Under the pieces are notes generated by a model. The model made no database searches. It saw only the letters and a list, made by a program, of their open reading frames with translations, and was not told the origin of the DNA. The position numbers and the translations under genes were made by a program. 5,445 nt of DNA from JBAVQS01 sp049694275. GTDB taxonomy: Bacteria > Chloroflexota > Anaerolineae > UBA4142 > SHND01. The stretch spans positions 1 to 5,445 of the forward strand of contig JBAVQS010000357.1 in NCBI GenBank assembly GCA_049694275.1, given 5' to 3'. Positions 1 through 4,976 of this stretch are shown here, piece after piece. Position 1 is the stretch's first letter; each line of letters begins with the position of its first letter.

Positions 1-1533
1 TGGATCACGATTGATACCTCGCGCGTCGCCCTCGCCCTGGCCCGCACCCGCCTGATGGCGAGCCGGTTCCCGTATTACCTCCTCGCGGATTCCCCCGAAG
101 GCGCGAAAAAGGAAGCGGAACTGCGCCTCACCCCCGCCTTCGGCACCCCCTCTCCTGACGCAGTCCGTCAGGAGAGGGGGCCGGGGGGTGAGGCCGACAT
201 CAAGCGCGGATTCGTCTATAAACGCGTCCCGCACGTCACCCTCAAATCCATCGCCAACAACGACGAGATTGACCCCATCTATGCCAAATGGCAAGCGGAA
301 CTCGAACCTGTCCGCGTCGAACTCAATCGCGTTTTGAAACAGACGTGGGAAGAGTGGCAGATTCCGCGCGAGGCGGACGCGAAATGGAGCGACAAGGCCA
401 GGCAGCTACTTGCCCAATGGTGGGAACTGCGCCGGGCGCGACAAAAAGAGATCGACGCCTCGATTGCCCGCCGCGCCGACATCGAATTGCTGTACGATCA
501 ACCTTACGAGGATAACAAGCGCATTCGTGTGACCGGCCCGTTCACCGTCGAAAGCCTCTCGCCTCACCGGATGCTCTCGACCGAGGAGCAAGCGCCCAGG
601 TCCGTCACCGATGCCAAGGCGCAGTCGGCGGGCGATCAATTCGAGACCATGATCATTGAGAACCTTGCCAAAGCAGGGGTGCAGAACACGCGCCGGAACG
701 AAAGACTCAAGTTCGACCGCCTCGACCCGTATGCCGGTACCTACATCCATGCGACGGGCGAGTACACTCAGGTTCTCCCCTCTCCCGCCCCAGCAGGAGA
801 GCGTCAGTCCTCGACCAAAGAGAGAGGAGCGGAGGGGGTGAGGGTTCAGCGCGTTGCCGTGTGCATCGGCCCCGAATATGGGACAGTCGGCCCCGACCTC
901 ATCAAAGACGCGGCGAAAGAGGCATTGCGCGGCCTGGGGTTTGACCTGCTCATTATCTGCGGCTTTGCCTTTGACGCGACTGCGGGTGAGACGGCGCAAG
1001 AAATTACGCCCGACTTGCCGCGCCGCGATGAGCGTAGCCTCGCCGCGCGCGAAACCCGGATGGGTAAGCTCCCGATCCTCCTCGCGAAGATGAATCCCGA
1101 CCTGGCGATGGGCGACGAACTGCTCAAAAAGACCGGCGCGGGCAATCTCTTTATGGTCTTTGGCGAACCGGACATTGACCTCAAAAAGCGCAAGGACCTG
1201 GACGGCAAAATCGTCGTCACGCTCAACGGCGTGGACGTATACGACCCGACGACCGGGCAGATTCGCAGCAGCTCGACCGAAGACATTGCCTGCTGGTTCA
1301 TTGACACGAACTATAACGAGGAGAGCTTTTTCGTCCGCCATGCCTACTTTACGGGTGCAGGCGATCCGTATGACAAGCTCAAACGCGCCCTCCGCGCCGA
1401 GATAGACGAAGCGGCATGGTCGGCGCTCTATTCCACCACGAGCCAGCCGTTCGATAGTCCGGCGACGGGCAAGATCGCGGTCAAGGTCATCAACCACTAC
1501 GGCGATGAGGTGTTAAAGGTGTATCGCGTCTAG
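1..1533 (+). CDS. Site-specific DNA methyltransferase, type III Mod-like, C-terminal part (5' end outside window)
   Basis: The reading frame is open from the first base to TAG at 1531-1533, giving about 510 visible residues. The ATG at 55 is an internal methionine, since coding-quality sequence (WITIDTSRVALALARTRL) precedes it. This opening is typical of the segment just after the SAM-binding motif I in beta-class amino-methyltransferases; the acidic residue in 'TIDTS' would contact the SAM ribose. Motif I and the DPPY-type catalytic motif should therefore lie upstream of the window. Stretches remembered as conserved in this large Mod-like family follow: RVPHVTLKSIANN, YDQPYEDN, GPFTVESLSPHR, IGPEYGTV, GNLFMVFGEPDIDL, DIACWFIDTNYNEESFFVRH and the C-terminal KVINHYGDEVLKVYRV. 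Family members transfer methyl groups from SAM to adenine (N6) or cytosine (N4) at a specific site. Two palindromic repeats add about 24 residues each in frame, near visible residues 42-65 and 257-281. No restriction subunit lies on the 3' side. The family call is firm; target base and motif cannot be read. Confidence 0.86.
   Translation, partial: WITIDTSRVALALARTRLMASRFPYYLLADSPEGAKKEAELRLTPAFGTPSPDAVRQERGPGGEADIKRGFVYKRVPHVTLKSIANNDEIDPIYAKWQAELEPVRVELNRVLKQTWEEWQIPREADAKWSDKARQLLAQWWELRRARQKEIDASIARRADIELLYDQPYEDNKRIRVTGPFTVESLSPHRMLSTEEQAPRSVTDAKAQSAGDQFETMIIENLAKAGVQNTRRNERLKFDRLDPYAGTYIHATGEYTQVLPSPAPAGERQSSTKERGAEGVRVQRVAVCIGPEYGTVGPDLIKDAAKEALRGLGFDLLIICGFAFDATAGETAQEITPDLPRRDERSLAARETRMGKLPILLAKMNPDLAMGDELLKKTGAGNLFMVFGEPDIDLKKRKDLDGKIVVTLNGVDVYDPTTGQIRSSSTEDIACWFIDTNYNEESFFVRHAYFTGAGDPYDKLKRALRAEIDEAAWSALYSTTSQPFDSPATGKIAVKVINHYGDEVLKVYRV
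126..193. repeat. REP-like palindrome inside the methyltransferase gene, in frame
   Basis: A nested inverted repeat. The inner arms 146-159 and 167-180 match over 14 of 14 bases around a 7-nt loop (GCAGTCC). The outer arms 126-135 and 184-193 match over 10 of 10 bases, separated from the inner stem by a 10-nt and a 3-nt bulge. Translation gives RLTPAFGTPSPDAVRQERGPGGEA, an 'LTPSP'-style peptide typical of repeat-derived sequence, wedged between the conserved parts ADSPEGAKKEAE and DIKRGFVYKRVPH. The element shares the exact strings CCCCTCTCC and GGGGGTGAGG with the second element at 777-843. This looks like an insertion that kept the frame; the exact boundaries and any target duplication cannot be set without an uninterrupted homologue. 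Confidence 0.8.
777..843. repeat. Second, degenerate REP-like element inside the methyltransferase gene, in frame
   Basis: This stretch begins with CCCCTCTCC (777-785) and ends with GGGGGTGAGG (834-843), the same two strings found in the element at 126-193 and in the same orientation. The pairing is imperfect: for example CCCCTC at 777-782 can pair with GAGGGG at 832-837, and the interior is diverged. It encodes roughly PSPAPAGERQSSTKERGAEG between GEYT and RVAVCIGPEYGTV, a place where I expect family members to have only a short loop. A short GGTTC occurs on both sides (771-775 and 843-847), which could be a target-site duplication or chance. Confidence 0.6.
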
Positions 1534-1583
1534 CCCATCGGAGTTTCGCGGCCAATTCCTTGAGAGCGAGCCTCAGTACTTCA

Positions 1584-1600
1584 CGAAATGTCATTTCGAG
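1584..1600. repeat. Partial palindromic repeat end (TGTCATTTCGAG)
   Basis: The string CGAAAT-GTC-ATTTCG is a small palindrome at 1584-1598. TGTCATTTCGAG (1589-1600) looks like the end of another dispersed palindrome of the same type as its neighbours, which begin TGTCATTGCGAG and TGTCATTCTGA. Its partner arm is not visible, so it is probably a decayed half copy. Confidence 0.4.
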
Positions 1601-1639
1601 ATGCTCATCCTGCAAGGCGGGATGTTTGAGAGCAGCAAC

Positions 1640-1717
1640 TGTCATTGCGAGGAGCGTTCTTTGCGACGAAGCAATCTGGTTTGCGCTGGCGAGATTGCTT
1701 CGTGCCTCGCAATGACA
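1640..1717. repeat. Dispersed palindromic element, CGCAATGAC type
   Basis: A nested inverted repeat: the outer arms 1640-1652 and 1705-1717 (TGTCATTGCGAGG and its complement) match 13 of 13, and the inner arms 1666-1677 and 1692-1703 (ACGAAGCAATCT) match 12 of 12. On the minus strand it translates to the widely seen spurious peptides LRGTKQS and DCFVAKNAPRND, hallmarks of a non-coding intergenic repeat often annotated wrongly as a small protein. It lies downstream of the methyltransferase and would fold into a long hairpin in its transcript. No transposase is present, so any movement would need proteins encoded elsewhere. Confidence 0.85.
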
Positions 1718-1721
1718 AGTT

Positions 1722-1793
1722 TCTGAGCAGGCGTCTTTTGCCGAGAAATCTCGCTAGCGCAAACCGAGATTCTTCACTGCGTTCAGAATGACA
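1722..1793. repeat. Dispersed palindromic element, TTCAGAATGAC ('HSERSEESR') type
   Basis: The right arm, read on the minus strand, begins TGTCATTCTGAACGCAGTGA and gives the well-known spurious peptide CHSERSEESR. The left arm (from TTCTGAGC at 1722) is its decayed complement. The cores AATCTCG (1747-1753) and CGAGATT (1765-1771) still pair exactly. The 19-nt segment 1747-1765 is the reverse complement of 1678-1696 in the neighbouring element with one mismatch, so the two elements share a core in opposite orientation. They are about 4 nt apart and may form a compound unit. Confidence 0.7.
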
Positions 1794-1853
1794 AGCGATT
1801 TCGTGATCTACTGAGCCTCTCATCGCCGCTCCGAGAGAGGGAACGGGCGTCAG

Positions 1854-1905
1854 CGGATAAGAAACGGATAAACAGATAGTAGGCTTGCTGAACTAAAATC
1901 CGTTT
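1854..1905. repeat. CGGATAA tandem motif and AAACGGAT hairpin
   Basis: CGGATAA occurs at 1854-1860 and again at 1865-1871. AAACGGAT at 1862-1869 is perfectly complementary to ATCCGTTT at 1898-1905, leaving a 28-nt loop. I recall this kind of CGGATAAGAAACGGATAAAC string as intergenic filler in related genomes, but that is memory, not a search. It directly precedes the terminator hairpin and could belong to the same 3' region. Confidence 0.45.
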
Positions 1906-1910
1906 ATGGA

Positions 1911-1939
1911 CCCTCGGCGCTTTCGAGGGCCGTTTTTTT
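1911..1939 (+). terminator. Rho-independent terminator
   Basis: CCCTCG (1911-1916) pairs with CGAGGG (1924-1929) across a 7-nt loop, followed after CCG by seven T residues at 1933-1939. The orientation ends plus-strand transcription. The only upstream plus-strand gene in the window is the methyltransferase, so its transcript would have a repeat-filled 3' untranslated region of about 400 nt. The stem is short (6 bp) but the T-run is good. It isolates the methyltransferase from the gene at 2063. Confidence 0.7.
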
Positions 1940-2007
1940 CTGTCAGGTCGTATGCCCGCGTTTTTTTTCACCCAGGTTTTGAGACGAGCACATTTTCTTG
2001 CGCCCGG

Positions 2008-2036
2008 TTGAACGCCGCTGGCAATTCTGCTACAAT
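2008..2036 (+). promoter_or_regulatory. Sigma-70-type promoter of the gene at 2063
   Basis: TTGAAC (2008-2013) and TACAAT (2031-2036) are separated by exactly 17 nt; they differ from the TTGACA/TATAAT consensus at two positions and one position. Transcription would start near 2043, leaving a leader of only about 20 nt before the ATG. I see no operator-like palindrome overlapping it, so nothing in the sequence points to specific regulation. Confidence 0.72.
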
Positions 2037-2050
2037 GGGCGGAGATTTCA

Positions 2051-2057
2051 GAGGAGG
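2051..2057 (+). promoter_or_regulatory. Ribosome binding site GAGGAGG
   Basis: A near-perfect Shine-Dalgarno sequence lies 5 nt before the ATG at 2063. It fixes that ATG as the start in preference to the internal ATG eight codons later. Confidence 0.8.
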
Positions 2058-2062
2058 CAGTT

Positions 2063-3163
2063 ATGCCACGAGAGGATGATACCCTGATGGGCGCGAGCGG
2101 ACAGGTCAGCGCCGGCGGCTCGGCGCCGGCGAGCGGCGATGCGGCGGCGCTCCAATCCCGCATCAGTTCCCTCCAGTCTCGCCTGAACGACATTCCGAGT
2201 AAAATCCGTCTCTCGGACGTGCGCGATGAGGTGGGCAACCTGGAGACGAAATCGAACCACGTCGCAGACCTTGCCAACGCGGTGCGCCAGCAGGGCTATG
2301 CATGGGAAAAGGACCTGGAGCCGCGCTGCCTCGATTATCGCCAGCGCTGGCAAACGATGAAACCGAATATCATTGCCGCCATCGACCGCGAGAGCAGCAA
2401 TCTCGGCGGACGCGAAACCCAGATCGAATACCAGGTCAACTGGGGCATCCGCAACGCGAGTGAATCCAACCTGGGAGATGCCGAGCGCCTGCTCGATGGG
2501 TTCGAGCGCGATACGACTGCCGCCCACGATTCGATTCGCGGTATGTACAGCCCGTTCTCGACCGAGCTCACGAATCTCGAGAGCCATCTTAACGAAATTA
2601 AATCCATGCTCGACCAGGCGGCGCAATCGCGCGTGAGCTGGCTCCCCGGCGAAGCGCTTGTCCTTGCCGTCAGGGCGCAGTGGGACCGCGAAGGGAATGA
2701 CGATCCGCGCGGGTTTTTAATGCTCAGCGACCAGCGCCTGCTTTTCGAGCGCAATGAGGATGTCGCGACCAAAAAGGTCCTGTTCGTCGCCACCGCCAAA
2801 CAGCACGTGCAGGAGGTGATGTTCGATCAGCCCCTGGCCCAACTGCAATCTGTCATCGCAAGCAAACGGGGATTGATGGGGCATGAGGACCATCTCGATT
2901 TCACCTTTTCCGGCGCGAAATATCGCTCGGCCCACTTTCACATCGAGGGCCAGGACTGTAACACCTGGCAGGGCATGGTGAATCGCGCCCGGTCCGGTGG
3001 ATTGGAAGAAATGCGCGTCAAGCCCGTCTCGGATGACGAAACGAACCGGCTCAAGAACGCTCCCACCCATTGCGCCAACTGCGGCGGCGCGCTCAACGCC
3101 CCGGTCCTGCGCGGCCAGACCGAGGTCAAGTGCCCCTACTGTGGGACGAGCAACCGGTTCTGA
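2063..3163 (+). CDS. Uncharacterised protein: helical N-terminus, PH/GRAM-like domain, C-terminal zinc ribbon
   Basis: 366 residues, with no signal peptide and no membrane segment, so probably cytoplasmic. Residues 1-28 are a Gly/Ala/Ser-rich leader encoded by very GC-rich DNA (GCGCCGGCG occurs twice, at 2109-2117 and 2123-2131). Residues about 29-190 are strongly helical with heptad-like patches (LQSRISSLQSRLNDI; ELTNLESHLNEIKSMLDQA) and probably form coiled coils. Residues about 195-312 read like a bacterial PH or GRAM fold: GEALVLAVRAQW, then GFLMLSDQRLLFE, several beta-like strands, and a closing helix containing DCNTWQGMVNRA. The C-terminus carries C337-x2-C340 and C357-x2-C360, a zinc ribbon (HCANCGG...KCPYCGTSNRF). 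No family name is recognised, and the PH-like call rests on pattern only. Family knowledge suggests adaptor or scaffold roles, but nothing here identifies a partner. The gene has its own promoter and a strong ribosome binding site and faces the minus-strand operon tail to tail. Confidence 0.85.
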   Translation: MPREDDTLMGASGQVSAGGSAPASGDAAALQSRISSLQSRLNDIPSKIRLSDVRDEVGNLETKSNHVADLANAVRQQGYAWEKDLEPRCLDYRQRWQTMKPNIIAAIDRESSNLGGRETQIEYQVNWGIRNASESNLGDAERLLDGFERDTTAAHDSIRGMYSPFSTELTNLESHLNEIKSMLDQAAQSRVSWLPGEALVLAVRAQWDREGNDDPRGFLMLSDQRLLFERNEDVATKKVLFVATAKQHVQEVMFDQPLAQLQSVIASKRGLMGHEDHLDFTFSGAKYRSAHFHIEGQDCNTWQGMVNRARSGGLEEMRVKPVSDDETNRLKNAPTHCANCGGALNAPVLRGQTEVKCPYCGTSNRF

Positions 3164-3174
3164 GCGAACCGCGA

Positions 3175-3204
3175 TACGCCGACGAGCGACCGCAAGCCGG
3201 CGTA
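3175..3204. other. Hairpin between convergent genes
   Basis: TACGCCG (3175-3181) and CGGCGTA (3198-3204) are perfect complements with a 16-nt loop. A second small stem, CGCCA/TGGCG, follows at 3206-3220 with a 5-nt loop. Both lie in the 70-nt gap between the stops of the two convergent genes, where a shared terminator is expected. Neither is followed by a T-run on either strand, so a terminator role is only weakly supported. Confidence 0.3.
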
Positions 3205-3233
3205 CCGCCAAACAATGGCGTCACTCTGCTACA

Positions 3234-4181
3234 TCAGAAATGCTCAATGGGTGCGAGTCCCAACTCCGCACAGACACGCCGAGTATCCGCAAGATGTTCT
3301 GCGGTTGGCTGAGCGTATTCGAGACACCAAAGCAATTGATAGATAGGTCGCCGCCGCGGGTAGAGCGGTTCTATGCGATGAATCTTTTCATATCCCCACC
3401 AGAATTCCTTGCCCATCATGCCCTTCCAAAACTCCAGACGCGCTAAATCGGATTCGCTGTGCCCCGCCCATGCCTTATCGAAATCAAGAATCGTCGCCAG
3501 GCGCCATTGTCCTTCTTCAAGCCGAAAGAGGATATTGTGCCAATGGAGGTCTTCGTGACAGAGACTCGCCTGGCGGACATCTGAAAACAGATATGCGTTT
3601 TGTTCCAGGACTGAGAGAAAAAAGTCACGCAGGCGTTCGTTCTGAATGAAATGTCGTGCTCGTTCAATTAGTGCTGTCATGTAAGGGGTGTCGTTTCGAA
3701 TGGCGCCCTCCGCAGAGAGTTCACCAAACGATGGAAAGTGAATGGCATGCAACTGACCGACCGCATCGCCGATTTGCTGATAGGCGGCTGCCAACTCCTC
3801 CTGGTTCATATGTTCGCGTACTCTCGCCCATTCTTGACCCGGGATATATCTTTTGATAAAGTAGCGCCAGGGTACAGTCTGGTATGAAACATCTACTGCC
3901 AAAACCTCAGGCATCGGGATGTTGGTCTTTGCCGCCACGAGGCGATGCAACACAGCAGTTCGGTCGAAGGGGCACGCAAGGGGAGCATCACGTCCAGCAA
4001 GTTTGACAACTACTTCGATGGATGGCTGACGCAGTTCAACAAGCAACACAAGGTAATCGTGATGCCGATTGCCGATTTTGAAATTACCCAGTTCAACCTG
4101 TGAGTGCAACGCTTGACAGAGTAACTCCCGTAATTGAACCCGTAGGATAGTTTCTTCTGTTGGAACTGATTCGGAGACCAT
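3234..4181 (-). CDS. Aminoglycoside phosphotransferase (APH/choline kinase) family protein
   Basis: 315 residues from the ATG at 4181-4179. The frame is open further upstream, but that part overlaps the preceding gene and encodes low-complexity His/Arg/Pro-rich sequence. The chosen ATG lies 2 nt after the upstream stop (TAAAGATG), an arrangement typical of translational coupling. Kinase features are clear: K60 in VVVKLA is the likely ATP-binding lysine; LCHEDLHWHN (H209, D211, N216) is the catalytic Brenner motif; ILDFDKA (D233, D235) binds metal. The helical C-terminal lobe LARLEFWKG...YQLLWCLEYA is also typical. The length suits the family. Such enzymes phosphorylate a hydroxyl group of a small molecule using ATP in the cytoplasm. 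The substrate cannot be read, and most environmental members are not proven resistance enzymes. It is the last gene of the minus-strand operon. Confidence 0.88.
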   Translation of the reverse strand: MVSESVPTEETILRVQLRELLCQALHSQVELGNFKIGNRHHDYLVLLVELRQPSIEVVVKLAGRDAPLACPFDRTAVLHRLVAAKTNIPMPEVLAVDVSYQTVPWRYFIKRYIPGQEWARVREHMNQEELAAAYQQIGDAVGQLHAIHFPSFGELSAEGAIRNDTPYMTALIERARHFIQNERLRDFFLSVLEQNAYLFSDVRQASLCHEDLHWHNILFRLEEGQWRLATILDFDKAWAGHSESDLARLEFWKGMMGKEFWWGYEKIHRIEPLYPRRRPIYQLLWCLEYAQPTAEHLADTRRVCAELGLAPIEHF

Positions 4182-4183
4182 CT

Positions 4184-4867
4184 TTACCAGATGCCTGGCA
4201 GCAGGCGATAACGGACCTGACGAGCATAATGCGCATAGCCGGCTAGTTCGGCTTGCAGGGTGCGGTCTTCGAGCGCGGTGCGGAGGATGAGCGGCATGGC
4301 GCACAATCCGCTGGGGATGCCAGCCCATCCCGAAGCGAGGAGGACCGGCGCGGCCAACTCGTACACAATCGCGCCGATGTACGCCGGATGCCGCACATAG
4401 CGGTATGGGCCGCCGGTCGCGACCGTGTGGCCGCGCTCGATTTGGATGCGAACGATCTGCGAAAAGAAGGCGTTAGAGGCAGTCGCCCAGACGAACAGGG
4501 CATAGCCCAGAACGCCTATAATCAACGCAGCAATTTGAGCGACAAGCGGCACTTCGCCTGTCCAGCCATAACGCTGATCCAGTCCGGCGACAATATATCG
4601 CGCCAACTGCGCAAGGCCAAGGAGACTCATAATCGCCGTGTCCCAGGGCTTGGCCCCCTTGCGAGGCCCCAGGCGTTCGCGCAGCAGGTTTGGGCTAAAG
4701 CGGACAATGACGACGGCCATCGCCATTGTCCAGCCTGCCATCACCGCGAGAGCGGCCCAGGCCGGCCACCAGTCGAGCCGCCCGGCTGACCAGAACAGGG
4801 CCACCCCCATCCCGACAAGCCCCAGCGTCTCACGAATGGCATAGCGTGCGATAAGCTTTGAATCCAT
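4184..4867 (-). CDS. Isoprenylcysteine carboxyl methyltransferase (ICMT/PEMT) family membrane protein
   Basis: 227 residues. Hydrophobic segments near residues 13-27, 35-56, 78-96, 108-130 and 166-198 suggest a polytopic inner-membrane protein. The family signature GPYRYVRHPAYIG spans residues 153-165, followed by E200-D201 and the conserved tail YAHYARQVRYRLLPGIW; together these form the SAM-binding half of ICMT-like enzymes. The family methylates small or lipid-attached acceptors at the membrane. True CaaX prenylation is not expected in bacteria, so the acceptor is unknown. The start ATG at 4867-4865 has a weak GAAGG (4875-4871) only 3 nt upstream. The gene ends 2 nt before the kinase gene, implying co-transcription and perhaps a shared substrate, though that is inference. 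Confidence 0.88.
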   Translation of the reverse strand: MDSKLIARYAIRETLGLVGMGVALFWSAGRLDWWPAWAALAVMAGWTMAMAVVIVRFSPNLLRERLGPRKGAKPWDTAIMSLLGLAQLARYIVAGLDQRYGWTGEVPLVAQIAALIIGVLGYALFVWATASNAFFSQIVRIQIERGHTVATGGPYRYVRHPAYIGAIVYELAAPVLLASGWAGIPSGLCAMPLILRTALEDRTLQAELAGYAHYARQVRYRLLPGIW

Positions 4868-4886
4868 GCGCCTTCACATCTGTGCG

Positions 4887-4976
4887 TTACTGCCCTTTCA
4901 GACTGCGAATCCATCCTTCGACTTGAGCATGGTCGGACGCATTCGGCGCCAGTTGCAGATACTTTTCCATCATCAT
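4887..4976 (-). pseudogene. 29-codon frame resembling the C-terminal end of a TPR protein; likely remnant
   Basis: Reading from an ATG triplet at 4976 gives MMMEKYLQLAPNA, then SDHAQVEGWIRSLKGQ and TAA at 4889-4887. YLQLAPNA...A(x)VEGWIRSLKG closely resembles the last helix pair of tetratricopeptide-repeat proteins (pattern YLELAPNAPDAxxVxxWIxxL). The same frame has a stop at 4988-4986, so nothing TPR-like extends upstream. The ATG overlaps the stop of the CorA-like gene (ATGA), which could allow translation as a small protein, but the sequence looks like the tail of a larger deleted gene. It lies in the 108-nt gap before the ICMT-family gene (start 4867). If the remnant reading is right, a deletion joined the CorA-like gene to this tail. 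Confidence 0.55.

Noticed and set aside
972..1060. Possible third in-frame insertion in the methyltransferase (AGETAQEITPDLPRRDERSLAARETRM), with a weak palindrome near 1022-1046
   Set aside because: The stem is short with a mismatch, it shares no ends with the other two elements, and some homologues may have a loop here; there is not enough to call a repeat.
406..1497. Long minus-strand open frame (363 codons) opposite the methyltransferase
   Set aside because: It lies antisense to a gene with strong family conservation and has an Arg/Ala/Val-rich composition without recognisable motifs; it is a product of high GC content.
1605..1823. Minus-strand 72-codon open frame with HSERSEES, RGTKQS and APRND peptides
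   Set aside because: These peptides are classic spurious translations of dispersed palindromic repeats, and the DNA is visibly palindromic across the whole frame.
1961..1968. Run of eight T residues as a second terminator
   Set aside because: No stable hairpin precedes it directly, so it does not meet the pattern.
4182..4328. Upstream extension of the APH-family gene to an ATG at 4328
   Set aside because: The added 49 residues overlap the ICMT-family gene in another frame and look non-coding (His/Arg/Pro-rich). The ATG at 4181 fits the family length and operon spacing.
4253..4789. Plus-strand open frame of 178 codons opposite the ICMT-family gene
   Set aside because: It is antisense to a gene with a clear family signature and has no motif of its own.
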